Below are positions 1 through 8,700 of a stretch of 64,000 nt of DNA, piece after piece. Each line of letters opens with the position of its first letter. The stretch's first letter is position 1. Position numbers and translations under genes: made by a program. Source of the DNA: Allobosea sp. UNC402CLCol (lineage in GTDB: Bacteria; Pseudomonadota; Alphaproteobacteria; Rhizobiales; Beijerinckiaceae); NCBI RefSeq assembly GCF_000745475.1, contig NZ_JQJJ01000010.1:496001-560000 (forward strand), in the 5' to 3' direction. The notes under the pieces are model-generated. The model worked only from the letters and a program-made list of their open reading frames with translations. It did not search any database and was not told the origin of the DNA.

Positions 1-69
1 TTCGACGGTTGTGCCGAAGCGATGAACGGCACGAAGGACCGCGGCATGGGCGGGCGTGAATGCCTTCAT
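1..69 (-). CDS. 5' end of an unidentified CDS running off the left edge
   Basis: An ATG on the minus strand at 67-69 overlaps the TGA of the LysR gene (66-68) as ATGA, and an open frame of 23 codons runs to the window edge, beginning MKAFTPAHAAVLRAVHRFGT. The overlap suggests translational coupling with the LysR gene. The fragment is too short to assign a family. Confidence 0.5.
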   Translation of the reverse strand, partial: MKAFTPAHAAVLRAVHRFGTTVE

Positions 70-944
70 GACCCGGATCGCTCCTGCAGTTGCGCTAGGA
101 GCAATCGGGCTGCGCGATCGAGAGGCGAATGCCGGCGATGATGGGCATAGGCCGTCACCAGAGGACTTTGCTCCAGCGGCAGCGCGGCGAGGCCTTCAAC
201 CAGATTGCTGCTGATGACGAACCCGTCGACCAGGGCGATGCCGACGCGCTCGCGAGCGAGATGGCAGGCGGTATCGGTGTGGCGAACGGTGATGGCGACC
301 CGCTCGGACAGGCCTGCGCTCGTCAGGGCCTCCTGGAAACTGTCGGACGCGCTGACGCCGTCCGGTCCATAGCTGATCAGGCGCTCGCCCTCGATGTCGC
401 CCCTGCTGAGTTCCGTTCGCCGGGCCAGGTGATGATCGCGCGAGAGCACGCAGACTAGAGGGCTTTGCCCCAGCGCCACGTCCTCGATGTCGTCCGCCCT
501 CATGGGACCGTAGGAAATCCCCAGATCGGCCTCGCCCGTGGCGAGATGCTCCCGCACATGGTCGAACATGATCTCCACCGCTGCGGATTCATCGAGCGCT
601 CGCCGCGTATGGGTAATGGCCGGCGGCAGGATGCTGTGGGCGAGGCCGGGAACGGTCGCCACCCTCAGCCGATTGACCATGCCAACCCGGATCATGTCCG
701 CTTCATGATGGGCGCGCCTCAGCGCGCCGAAGAGTGGCTGAGCCTGCCGGACGAGTGACTGAGCCTCTGGAGTCGGCACCAAGCGGCCCTGGATGGTCGT
801 GGCCAGGCTGAGATCGAGCTCTTCCTCGGCTTGGCGCAATGTCTTGATCACCGCCGATTGGCTGATGCCGAGGCCTTGCGCCGCCTCGCCCGTTCCGCCG
901 AGCCGGATGAAGGCATCGATCGCACGCAACGAGCCCAGCTTCAT
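66..944 (-). CDS. LysR-family transcriptional regulator
   Basis: This 292-residue protein has the usual LysR length and layout. An N-terminal winged helix-turn-helix lies at about residues 3-62 (SLRAIDAFIRLGGTGEAAQG, then SQSAVIKTLRQAEEELD). An effector-binding domain follows from about residue 90 (LRVATVPGLAHSILPP). It is divergent from the dipeptide-type ABC importer starting at 1058, so control of that operon is the simplest inference. The 113-base gap holds nested dyads that could be its site. It ends in an ATGA overlap with a gene leaving the window. The effector is unknown. Confidence 0.88.
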   Translation of the reverse strand: MKLGSLRAIDAFIRLGGTGEAAQGLGISQSAVIKTLRQAEEELDLSLATTIQGRLVPTPEAQSLVRQAQPLFGALRRAHHEADMIRVGMVNRLRVATVPGLAHSILPPAITHTRRALDESAAVEIMFDHVREHLATGEADLGISYGPMRADDIEDVALGQSPLVCVLSRDHHLARRTELSRGDIEGERLISYGPDGVSASDSFQEALTSAGLSERVAITVRHTDTACHLARERVGIALVDGFVISSNLVEGLAALPLEQSPLVTAYAHHRRHSPLDRAARLLLAQLQERSGS

Positions 945-949
945 GACTA

Positions 950-989
950 TTCCAAATGGTCGATGAACTTGCCGAATGTTTCATTGGAA
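950..989. promoter_or_regulatory. Candidate LysR operator with nested dyads
   Basis: The gap between the divergent LysR gene and the binding protein gene holds TTCCAA (950-955) with TTGGAA (984-989), and inside it ATGAA (963-967) with TTCAT (980-984), 12 bases apart. LysR regulators usually bind interrupted dyads in such divergent gaps. The match is by eye only. Confidence 0.35.
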
Positions 990-1057
990 GGACTAGATCC
1001 CCTCATGGAAGGATGCAAGTCGTCGCCGTGGCGCGGCCAATGAATCAGGGGATCGGT

Positions 1058-2584
1058 ATGACCAAGCTTCGCTCGATGATTTCGGCCGGCGCGCTGGCGC
1101 TTGCCATCGGCGCCCCGGCGCTCGTGACCGCGCCGTCCGCAGCTTTCGCCAAGGGCATTCTCAGATTGGCGCAGACTCAGGATCTCGTCTCGCTCGACCC
1201 GATCGCGACCAGCGACAACGCTTCGATCTACGCGCAGCTCCTGATCTTCGACACGTTGCTGCGGCCCAGTAAGGATGCCACGAAGCTCGAGCCCGGCCTC
1301 GCCGAGAGCTGGAAGGTCAGCGATGACGGCATGACCTACAGCTTCAAGCTGCGCGAGGCGAAGTTCTCCGATGGAACTCCAGTGACGGCCGCCGATGTCG
1401 CCTTCTCGCTGAAGCGCGCCGGCAGCGATGCCTCGAGCTGGAAGCGCTTCTTCTCCGGCATAGAGACCATCGACACGCCGGACGATCGCACCGTCGTGCT
1501 CAAGCTCAAGAAGGTGTTCACGCCGCTCCTCAACAACCTCGCCCTGTTCTCCTCGGCGATCCTGCCGCAGAAGGCCTTCGAGGCCGCGGGCGACAAGTTT
1601 TTCGACAAACCGATCGGCAGCGGCCCCTTCACCGTCGCGGCCTGGAACAAGGGACAGGGCCTGTCTCTCAAGAAGAACGCGAACTACTGGCAGGCCGGCA
1701 AGCCCGATCTCGACGGCGCCGAGCTGATGGTCATCCCTGAGGGCAACAGCCGCGTGCTCAAGCTGCAGGCCGGAGAGGTCGATGCCGCGATCGACATTCC
1801 GCTGAACCAGCTCCAGGCTCTGGGACGCGACGGCAAGATCAAGACGGCCGTCGCCAACGTCTTCCGCACGGATTTCGTGCTGATGAATACGAAGAAGAAG
1901 CCCTTCGACGACCTGCGCGTCCGGCAGGCCTTGAACTATGCCGTCGACAAAGAGGGGTTGCTCAAGGCGCTGCTCTACGGCACGGGCAAGGTCTCGAACT
2001 CACCGATGCCGCCGATGGCCTATGCCGATCCGGACCTGAAGCCCCACGCGCATGACATCGCCAAAGCTAAGGCCTTGCTGGCGGAAGCCGGCTACAAGGA
2101 TGGTTTCAAGACCTCGCTCCTCGTCGATTCCGGCCGCCCGCTGCATCGCCAGCTCGGCCAGGCCCTGCAGGCGGCGCTGAAGCAGATCGGCGTCACCGCC
2201 GATATCCGCCTCGTCGAAGGCGGCACGCACTGGACCACGACGAAATCCGGCGACTACGAGATGGCCGTCGCCTATGCAACGAGTGACACGATCGATCCGG
2301 ACCAGCTCGTCGGCTTCCTCCTCGTCAATCCCGAGCGCGCCAACGCCTATCACACCGAATGGAAGAGCGACCGGGTCAATGAGCTCTATGAGAAGGAGCG
2401 CGTGACGGCCGATGGCCCGGAGCGTGGCAAGATGTTCCAGGAGATCATCAAGCTCGCCCATGACGGCGCACCCTCAGTCTTCCTGTTCTACCCGGGCACC
2501 TCCTATGCCTATCGCAACAATGTCGAGGGCTTCGAGGTGCTGCCGACCTCGAACTTTCGCCTCGAGGACGTCAAGCTGAAGTGA
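1058..2584 (+). CDS. ABC transporter substrate-binding protein, family 5 (peptide type)
   Basis: A 508-residue periplasmic binding protein for a dipeptide/oligopeptide-type ABC importer. ATG 1058 is chosen because AGGGGAT lies just upstream and a typical Sec signal peptide follows (MTKLRSMISAGALALAIGA, cleaved after about AAFA). Family features run in the usual order: LRLAQTQDLVSLDP, then LEPGLAESWKVSDDGMTYSF, VRQALNYAVDKEGL, AKALLAEAGYKDGFKTSL, and near the end APSVFLFYPGT. It heads an operon with two permeases and a serine hydrolase. No ATPase gene is present nearby. The substrate is unknown. Confidence 0.93.
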   Translation: MTKLRSMISAGALALAIGAPALVTAPSAAFAKGILRLAQTQDLVSLDPIATSDNASIYAQLLIFDTLLRPSKDATKLEPGLAESWKVSDDGMTYSFKLREAKFSDGTPVTAADVAFSLKRAGSDASSWKRFFSGIETIDTPDDRTVVLKLKKVFTPLLNNLALFSSAILPQKAFEAAGDKFFDKPIGSGPFTVAAWNKGQGLSLKKNANYWQAGKPDLDGAELMVIPEGNSRVLKLQAGEVDAAIDIPLNQLQALGRDGKIKTAVANVFRTDFVLMNTKKKPFDDLRVRQALNYAVDKEGLLKALLYGTGKVSNSPMPPMAYADPDLKPHAHDIAKAKALLAEAGYKDGFKTSLLVDSGRPLHRQLGQALQAALKQIGVTADIRLVEGGTHWTTTKSGDYEMAVAYATSDTIDPDQLVGFLLVNPERANAYHTEWKSDRVNELYEKERVTADGPERGKMFQEIIKLAHDGAPSVFLFYPGTSYAYRNNVEGFEVLPTSNFRLEDVKLK

Positions 2585-2589
2585 CGGAT

Positions 2590-2605
2590 GGGCGCTGCCG
2601 CGCCC
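2590..2605 (+). repeat. Stem-loop between binding protein and permease genes
   Basis: GGGCGC-TGCC-GCGCCC forms a 6-bp stem six bases after the binding protein stop codon and 17 bases before the permease start. No T-run follows, so it looks more like an mRNA-stabilising hairpin than a terminator. Confidence 0.5.
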
Positions 2606-2621
2606 TTCCTCACGCACCGCC

Positions 2622-3557
2622 ATGCTGATCTACATCGTCAAGCGTCTCGCCCAGCTGGTGCCGGTCCTCTTCGGCATCACTCTGGCCTGTTTCCTGCTGC
2701 TACGCGCCCTCCCCGGAGACCCCGCGACGCTGCTCCTCGGCGCGCGCGGTGGTCCCGAGGAGATCGCGCTGATGAAGCAGCGGCTCGGCCTCGATCTGCC
2801 GCTCTGGCGGCAATATCTGCTGTTCCTCGCCGATATCGGCTCGGGCAGCCTCGGCCGCTCGGTCGTGCATGCCCGACCGGTGATGCAACTCGTGCTGGAG
2901 CGGCTGCCGGCGACTTTGTGGCTCGTCGCCTATTCGACAGTGCTCGCCGTGGCGATGACGGTGCCGCTCGCACTCTGGTCGGCGATGCGGCGCGGCGGCC
3001 CGGTCGATCTCGCGATCAAGCTCGCCTTCACCATCGTCATCGCGATGCCGTCCTTCTGGCTCGGGCTGATCTTCGTCATCCTCTTTGCGATCTGGCTGCC
3101 GCTGTTCCCGACCTCGGGCTATGGCGATGACCTGCTCTCGCGTCTGCACCATACGACGCTGCCGGCACTCGTTATCGCGCTGGCGACCGCCTCACTGACG
3201 ATCCGCAGTCTGCGGAGTGCCATCCTCGCCGTGCTCGGCTCCGACTACGTCACGACGGCACGCGCAAAAGGCGCCGGCACGGGCCGGCTGATGGGCGTCC
3301 ATGTGCTGCCCAATGCGCTGATCTCATCGATCTCGGTGCTTGGCGCTCATACGAGCTGGGTGATCGGCGGCACGGTGGTGATTGAGACCGTCTTCGCCCT
3401 GCCGGGGCTCGGCTCGCTCTTCGTCGAGTCGATCTTCTCCCGCGACTATCCGCTGATCCAGGGGCTCACCATCGTCTTCGCCGTCCTCGTCGTGCTGATC
3501 AATCTGGCGACCGATCTCGCCTATGCGCTCGCCGATCCGCGCATCAGGCTGGAATGA
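2622..3557 (+). CDS. Dipeptide-type ABC transporter permease (DppB-like)
   Basis: A 311-residue inner-membrane permease of the DppB/OppB type. The N-terminal membrane segment VKRLAQLVPVLFGITLACFL is followed by LLRALPGDPA, then the long first loop, and five further hydrophobic segments. The coupling (EAA) region reads DYVTTARAKGAGTGRLM at about residues 208-224, and the C-terminus DLAYALADPRIRLE is typical. It pairs with the DppC-type permease starting three bases downstream. Nearest relatives would carry di- or oligopeptides, but the actual ligand cannot be read. Confidence 0.93.
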   Translation: MLIYIVKRLAQLVPVLFGITLACFLLLRALPGDPATLLLGARGGPEEIALMKQRLGLDLPLWRQYLLFLADIGSGSLGRSVVHARPVMQLVLERLPATLWLVAYSTVLAVAMTVPLALWSAMRRGGPVDLAIKLAFTIVIAMPSFWLGLIFVILFAIWLPLFPTSGYGDDLLSRLHHTTLPALVIALATASLTIRSLRSAILAVLGSDYVTTARAKGAGTGRLMGVHVLPNALISSISVLGAHTSWVIGGTVVIETVFALPGLGSLFVESIFSRDYPLIQGLTIVFAVLVVLINLATDLAYALADPRIRLE

Positions 3558-3560
3558 CCA

Positions 3561-4373
3561 ATGAGCCGCTTCCGCTCCAATCCGAGCCTTTTCGTCGGGC
3601 TCGCCATGTTGGCACTGCTCGCCGCCTTCGTCGCGCTCGGCCAGGTCTGGACGCCACACGATCCCTTCGAGGTCGACTACGGCAACACGCTGCAAGCGCC
3701 CTCCCTGGCCAACTGGTTCGGCACCGATGATCTCGGGCGCGACGTTGCCTCGCGGGTGCTCGCGGGCGGCTATGTCGACCTCAAGGTCGCACTGATCTGC
3801 GTCGCCGCGCCGGCCGTTCTCGGCGTTGTGATCGGGGCGATCTCCGGCTTCATCGGCGGGCGCGTCGACACCTTCATCATGCGCGTCACCGACATCTTCT
3901 GGGCCTTCCCCTTCTATGTGCTCGTCATCGCCATCGTCGGCGTGCTGGGGCCGGGCGAGGCCAATCTCTACCTGGCCTTCCTGCTGGTAAACTGGATCTC
4001 CTTCGCCCGCATCGTTCGTGGCGAGGTGCTGGTGCTGCGCAATCTCGAATTCGTGCAGGCGGCGCGCAGCCTCGGCTGCACGACACCGCGGATCGTCACC
4101 GCCCATATCCTGCCGAATGCAGTGAACCCGGCGATCGTCTACGCCATGGCCGACGTGGTGCTGACCATCCTCGCCGTGACCTCGCTGAGCTTCCTCGGTC
4201 TCGGCATCCAGCCGCCGACACCGGAATGGGGGCTGATGATCTCGGACGGGCGTCAGTTCCTGTTCGATGCCTGGTGGATCGCGACCTTTCCGGGCTTCGC
4301 GATCATCTACACCGGCGTGACCTTCGCGCTGATCGGCGAAGGCCTCGACACCGCCCTTCGGCCCAAGGGCTGA
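3561..4373 (+). CDS. Dipeptide-type ABC transporter permease (DppC-like)
   Basis: A 270-residue DppC/OppC-type permease. After one N-terminal membrane segment it shows the family hallmark WFGTDDLGRDVASRVLAGGY (about residues 53-72), a membrane domain, the coupling loop EFVQAARSLGCTTPRIVTAH, and SFLGLGIQPPTPEWGLMI near the end. It lies three bases after the DppB-like gene and is presumably translated with it. In most systems the next genes encode the two ATPases; here a serine hydrolase follows, so the energising subunits must come from another locus. Confidence 0.93.
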   Translation: MSRFRSNPSLFVGLAMLALLAAFVALGQVWTPHDPFEVDYGNTLQAPSLANWFGTDDLGRDVASRVLAGGYVDLKVALICVAAPAVLGVVIGAISGFIGGRVDTFIMRVTDIFWAFPFYVLVIAIVGVLGPGEANLYLAFLLVNWISFARIVRGEVLVLRNLEFVQAARSLGCTTPRIVTAHILPNAVNPAIVYAMADVVLTILAVTSLSFLGLGIQPPTPEWGLMISDGRQFLFDAWWIATFPGFAIIYTGVTFALIGEGLDTALRPKG

Positions 4374-4407
4374 TCTCCTTTTCCGACCCGCCTGCGACAG
4401 GTGCGCC

Positions 4408-5325
4408 ATGAGCTTTTTCGACACCGATGAAAACCTGCAGCGCATCGGCACGCTGCTGACGGCGAAGGCAGAAGCCATCTTTCGCGAACGTGGTGTCCCG
4501 ACCGAGCAATTCGGATTCGTGCTATTGCAACCGGCGCGAGATGGCGAGCGGCCAAAGGGAGTTGCTCTGCGCCCCGACTGGCGCAGTTATCCCTGTTCGC
4601 TGGTCAAAGTGTTTTTCCTTATCGCGGCACAGGCTGCACTGGAGACAGGGCAGCTAACCGGGCACGAGGAACTGGATCGCGCCATGCGCGACATGATCCT
4701 CTGGTCCTCCAATGCGGCAACCAATTACGTCATCGACCTGCTGTCCGGAACGACCGGGGACACGCTGCTTTCCGAGCCGGAGATGACCGAATGGGGCGAG
4801 CGCCGCCAGGTGGTCAACCGCTTCTTCGGACAGCTCGGCTGGCCGGAGCTGGCCGGCATCAACCTCAATCAGAAGCTGATGGACGACCTGCGCTATGGCC
4901 GGGAGAAGATTGGCCTCGATCGCTCACCGGACGGGCACAATGCCCTGACGCCGATCGCCATGGCCCGCCTGATGCACGCGATCTTCCACGGCTCGGTGCT
5001 GACCGAGGCGAGGCGAGAGAGGGTTCAAGAGCTGCTCGCCCGCGATCTCGCCAGTCCCTTCCTGCCGCGAGGTGCCTATCAGGTGACGGGCTATCTCGCC
5101 GGTGGCATGCCTGCCGGAACGCAGATCTGGTCGAAAGCGGGACGCACCCGCTGGCTCGGCGACGACCGCGCCGATTTTCGACGCCACGACGCGCTTCGAG
5201 CCGTTCTGCCAGATGGTGCCGAGTTCATCCTGACGGTGTTTTCGCAAGGCGAGGCGATCGCCGAGGACGACGGGTTTCTGCCGCAGCTCGGATCCATCGC
5301 TGCGAAGGAGATCCTAGACCTCTGA
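4408..5325 (+). CDS. Beta-lactamase-fold serine hydrolase (class A-like), no signal peptide
   Basis: A 305-residue protein with the three class A-type active-site elements in order and spacing: SLVK (nucleophile Ser64, Lys67), SSN at about 100-102 in the place of SDN, and KAG at about 243-245 in the place of KTG. No signal peptide or membrane segment is seen at the N-terminus (MSFFDTDENLQRIGTLL), so a cytoplasmic place is likely, which argues against a resistance role. It is the last gene of the peptide-type importer operon and may hydrolyse the imported compound, for example as an amidase or peptidase. No Glu166-type omega-loop residue could be assigned with certainty. Confidence 0.75.
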   Translation: MSFFDTDENLQRIGTLLTAKAEAIFRERGVPTEQFGFVLLQPARDGERPKGVALRPDWRSYPCSLVKVFFLIAAQAALETGQLTGHEELDRAMRDMILWSSNAATNYVIDLLSGTTGDTLLSEPEMTEWGERRQVVNRFFGQLGWPELAGINLNQKLMDDLRYGREKIGLDRSPDGHNALTPIAMARLMHAIFHGSVLTEARRERVQELLARDLASPFLPRGAYQVTGYLAGGMPAGTQIWSKAGRTRWLGDDRADFRRHDALRAVLPDGAEFILTVFSQGEAIAEDDGFLPQLGSIAAKEILDL

Positions 5326-5596
5326 TCCGTGTTGCAATCTCATCGAGAGTTCAACACGACGCGACACTGACGGTGGAACCCGCACCCTAGAGAATGCTGC
5401 CCGCTGAAGGCAGCTTGCCGAGGGAGCACGTCCCTCCGAAGCTGGGTTTTTGCCGAACGCGCCGCCGAAATACCCCACAATAACAGACGCTTACGCCACG
5501 AATTTGCGCGCGAGATCCGATCCCAACTCGGCTCGGCACGACCGCGCCACATTGCCAATTGACCCCGCCACTTTTCCGCCTTACTCGTAAACACGA
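5326..5596. other. Intergenic region upstream of the cobalamin riboswitch
   Basis: No gene is seen. A 7-bp inverted repeat (CGTGTTG 5328-5334, CAACACG 5352-5358) follows the serine hydrolase stop codon but lacks a T-run. The btu promoter should lie in this stretch. Confidence 0.5.
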
Positions 5597-5770
5597 CGGT
5601 TCCCTCACGGGATCAAAAGGGAACGCAGTGCGGATGATTTGCCATTCTATGCTGCGGCTGCCCCCGCAACTGTAAGCGGCGAGCCTTATCGCCATACGCC
5701 ACTGGGACCTCGGCCCTGGGAAGGCGGTGACAAGGCGACGACCCGCGAGCCAGGAGACCTGCCGTCAGTC
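5597..5770 (+). ncRNA. Cobalamin (vitamin B12) riboswitch
   Basis: The conserved core GCTGCCCCCGCAACTGTAAG begins at 5657 and the B12 box AGCCAGGAGACCTGCC lies at 5748-5763. Upstream GGTTCCC and AGGGAA flank a P2/P3-like region, and CCACTGGGACC followed by CTGGGAAGGC give the other conserved parts. The element sits about 130 bases before the GTG start of btuB, so it should reduce expression of the btu genes when cobalamin is plentiful. Exact ends are approximate. Confidence 0.95.
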
Positions 5771-5899
5771 GTGGTCACACGCGAACACGTTCGGACGGGG
5801 TGTTTCGATCGCTGCTCGACTGTCTGCTCCCTGCCGGGAGTGAACGGGAGATCGCGTTCGCGGTGACGTGCCACAGACGTCAACGCCCGAGGTCTCATC

Positions 5900-7849
5900 G
5901 TGATCCGCCTTTCCAGAGCCGCGCAGCGCGGCACGTCTTCCGTCATCGCATTGTCCCTCGCCGCCGGTGCTACGCTGCTGGCCCATCCCGCCCGTGCCCA
6001 GGCCCCCGGCGAAACCATCGCGCTCGACCAGATCGTCGTCAGTGCGACCGGCACGCCGACTCGGGTGCGCGAGGTCGCGAGCTCCGTCACGGTGGTCACC
6101 GCTCAGGAGATCGATCAGCAGCAGCGCCGCACCCTGCCGCAGGCGCTTGCCGCTGTGCCGGGTCTGAACATCGTCCAGATCGGCGGTCCGGGCGGCCAGA
6201 CCTCGGTCTTCATGCGCGGCACCAACTCGAATCACGTCAAGGTTCTGATCGACGGCATTGAGGCGAACGACCCCTCGACGCCGAACCGCTCCTTCGACTT
6301 CGGCTCGATGTTGACCGACGACATCGAACGCATCGAGGTGCTGCGCGGCCCCCAGAGCGGCCTCTACGGCGCCAACGCCATCGGCGGCGTGATCTCGATC
6401 ACCACCAAGCGGGGCGAGGGTCCGCCGAAGGCAACGGCGCGCATCGAGGCCGGATCGCACGGCACTTTCAACCAGGCGGCCGGATTCAGCGGCGGCGACG
6501 ATCGCTTCAATTACGCCTTCAACGTTTCCCATATGCGCTCGGACTCAACCGATTCGGTGCCGCCGAACCTGATCCCGCCGGGCGTGCGCGTTAAGCCGAA
6601 CGCTTATGACGCCTATAGCTATTCCGGGCGCCTCGGCTTCGCGCTGACCGACACGCTCAGCGTCAACTGGGTCGGCCGCTATACCGACGGCCAGTTCCGC
6701 TCGACCTACGATGCCGGCTTCCCGGGCCGGCCGACGCCCTATCGAGCACTTTCGAACTACGCCCAGGCCTTCACTCGCGGCGAGGTGGTCTGGGACCCGC
6801 TCGGCGGGCGCTTCGTAAACCGGTTCGGCATCTCCTACTCGAATCAGGACCGTTCGAACCGCTCGCCCAACGCCTTCGGGATCCTTGGTTTGCCGACGGA
6901 GAACCTTGGTGAGCGCATGAAGCTCGACTGGCGGGGCGATTTCGAGATCGCCAAGGGCCATATGCTGATCGGGGGGCTCTCTTGGGAGCGCGAGCGGCTG
7001 GAGACCCCCAGCTTCACGGCCTCGAACGGCAACAAGGCGGCTTACCTTGAGTATCAGGGCAGCTTCGCCGATCGGTTCTTCCTCGCAGCGAACATCCGCC
7101 ACGATCACGACGACAGCTATGGCGGTCACACCACCTATCGGATCGCGCCGGCCTATATCGTGCCGGGCACCGAGACGAAGCTGAAGGCGAGCTATGGCAC
7201 CGGCTTCAAGGCGCCGACGCTCGCCGAGCTGTTCATCGACTACCGGCCGGGCTTCAACTTCTTCGGCAACCCGAACCTCAAGCCTGAGGAGAGCAAGGGC
7301 TGGGACATCGGCTTCGAGCAGCCGCTCTTCGACAAGCGCGTCCAGTTCGGTGCTACCTGGTTCCAGAACGATATCGAGAACCTGATCGTCACCAATGTGG
7401 CGCGTAACTCCTATGCCAATGTCGGCAAGGCCGAGACGAAAGGGGTCGAAGCCTTCGCTGCGCTGCAGATCTCCGAGCAGTTGCGCGTCCGGGGCGACTA
7501 CACTTTCACGCTCGCCAAGGATGAGACCGCGCATCAGGAGCTACTGCGTCGGCCACGTCACAAGGCCAGCGGCACCGTGACCTGGGCGCCGATCGAGAAG
7601 CTCAGCCTTTCGGCCACGTTGATCTATGTTGGCCCCTGGGTCGATGGGAACCGGGACTTCTCGGTGCCTCGCTTGAAGGCCAAGGGCGCGACCCTGGTCA
7701 ACCTCGCCGCCGAATACAAGGCGACCGACAAGGTCACGGTCTTCGGGCGCGTCGACAACCTGTTCGATAAGCGCTGGGAGAACCCGGTCGGCTTCCTTGT
7801 GCCTGGTTTCGGCGCCTTCGGCGGCATCAAGGTCGCGTTCGGCGGATGA
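5900..7849 (+). CDS. btuB: TonB-dependent vitamin B12 outer membrane receptor BtuB
   Basis: A 649-residue TonB-dependent receptor. It begins at GTG 5900 with GAGGT about six bases upstream, then a signal peptide (to about PARAQA), a TonB-box-like stretch IALDQIVVSA, the plug domain (TLPQALAAVPGLNIVQIGG, VFMRGTNSNHVKVLIDGIEA, IERIEVLRGPQSGLYGANAI, about residues 55-170) and a beta-barrel. Late barrel motifs include KASYGTGFKAPTLAELF and NPNLKPEESKGWDIGFE. The upstream cobalamin riboswitch and the overlapping btuF gene fix the substrate as a corrinoid. Confidence 0.95.
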   Translation: MIRLSRAAQRGTSSVIALSLAAGATLLAHPARAQAPGETIALDQIVVSATGTPTRVREVASSVTVVTAQEIDQQQRRTLPQALAAVPGLNIVQIGGPGGQTSVFMRGTNSNHVKVLIDGIEANDPSTPNRSFDFGSMLTDDIERIEVLRGPQSGLYGANAIGGVISITTKRGEGPPKATARIEAGSHGTFNQAAGFSGGDDRFNYAFNVSHMRSDSTDSVPPNLIPPGVRVKPNAYDAYSYSGRLGFALTDTLSVNWVGRYTDGQFRSTYDAGFPGRPTPYRALSNYAQAFTRGEVVWDPLGGRFVNRFGISYSNQDRSNRSPNAFGILGLPTENLGERMKLDWRGDFEIAKGHMLIGGLSWERERLETPSFTASNGNKAAYLEYQGSFADRFFLAANIRHDHDDSYGGHTTYRIAPAYIVPGTETKLKASYGTGFKAPTLAELFIDYRPGFNFFGNPNLKPEESKGWDIGFEQPLFDKRVQFGATWFQNDIENLIVTNVARNSYANVGKAETKGVEAFAALQISEQLRVRGDYTFTLAKDETAHQELLRRPRHKASGTVTWAPIEKLSLSATLIYVGPWVDGNRDFSVPRLKAKGATLVNLAAEYKATDKVTVFGRVDNLFDKRWENPVGFLVPGFGAFGGIKVAFGG

Positions 7850-8700
7850 CGGCGGATCGCTGTCCCCGCTGCACGCTGCGAGCAGCGCTGGTGGTCGCGG
7901 GCTTCGTGCTCGCGGCGACCGCAGCAGCGCGCGCGCAGCCGGAGCGCATCGTCTCGCTCAACATGTGCACAGACGAGCTGGTGCTCCGCCTCGCCGACGC
8001 TAAGCGCATCGCCTCCGTGACCTGGCTCTCGCAGGACCCGCTTAACGCCAACATGGCAGAAGTCGCGCGCCGGATCCCGGCCAATCACGGGCTCGTCGAG
8101 CAGGTCCTGGCGCTTAAGCCCGATCTCGTCGTTGCCGGTGCCTACACGACGCGGGCGACTATCGGGCTGCTGAAACGCGTCGGAGCGTCGCCGCGCGAGT
8201 TCAGTGTGCCGCGCAACCTCGCGGAGATGCGTGCCCAAATCCGCGAGATGGCGGCGTTGCTCGGCGCGCAGACGCGTGGTGAGGCGCTGATCGCCGATAT
8301 CGATGCCCGCCTTGATGTGCTTGTAGCGCGTCGCCCGGCGCGGCCGCTGCGTGCGATCGTCCTTCGCCCGAACGGTTTCACCGTCGGGCGCGGCTCGCTG
8401 GTGGACGAGATCCTGACGCGTGCCGGGCTGGTCAACATCGCCGCAGAGCTCGGCATCGAGAGCTATGGACAAATCCCGCTCGAGACGGTCGCGCTCGCCG
8501 GCGCGGAGGTGCTGGTGCTCAACGACACCCCGGACGGGCCACCGTCGCTCGCCCATGAGGTGCTGCATCACCCGGTCATCGCGCGGCTCTCCGGCAGGCT
8601 CAGGCTGGTGGCGTTGCCCTCGCGCCTCTGGACCTGCGCCGGGCCGAGCGTGGTCGACGCGATCGAGCAGTTGGTCGCCCAGACGGAACAGCGCAAATGA
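7846..8700 (+). CDS. btuF: Cobalamin ABC transporter periplasmic binding protein BtuF
   Basis: A 284-residue binding protein of the BtuF/FecB fold. The signal peptide (TLRAALVVAGFVLAATAAARAQ) is followed by PERIVSLNMCTDELVLRLAD, a start typical of BtuF, then VTWLSQDP, LKPDLVVAGAYTT and RPNGFTVGRGSLVDEIL. The start overlaps the btuB stop as ATGA. In the periplasm it would hand B12 from BtuB to BtuCD. The last residues (IEQLVAQTEQRK) end in another ATGA overlap with btuC. Confidence 0.92.
   Translation: MTADRCPRCTLRAALVVAGFVLAATAAARAQPERIVSLNMCTDELVLRLADAKRIASVTWLSQDPLNANMAEVARRIPANHGLVEQVLALKPDLVVAGAYTTRATIGLLKRVGASPREFSVPRNLAEMRAQIREMAALLGAQTRGEALIADIDARLDVLVARRPARPLRAIVLRPNGFTVGRGSLVDEILTRAGLVNIAAELGIESYGQIPLETVALAGAEVLVLNDTPDGPPSLAHEVLHHPVIARLSGRLRLVALPSRLWTCAGPSVVDAIEQLVAQTEQRK

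Noticed and set aside
4408-5325. Beta-lactam resistance gene
   Set aside because: The class A-like motifs are present but there is no signal peptide, KTG is KAG, and the operon context is nutrient import.
5328-5358. Inverted repeat after the serine hydrolase as a terminator
   Set aside because: The 7-bp stem has a 17-base loop and no T-run, so termination cannot be supported.
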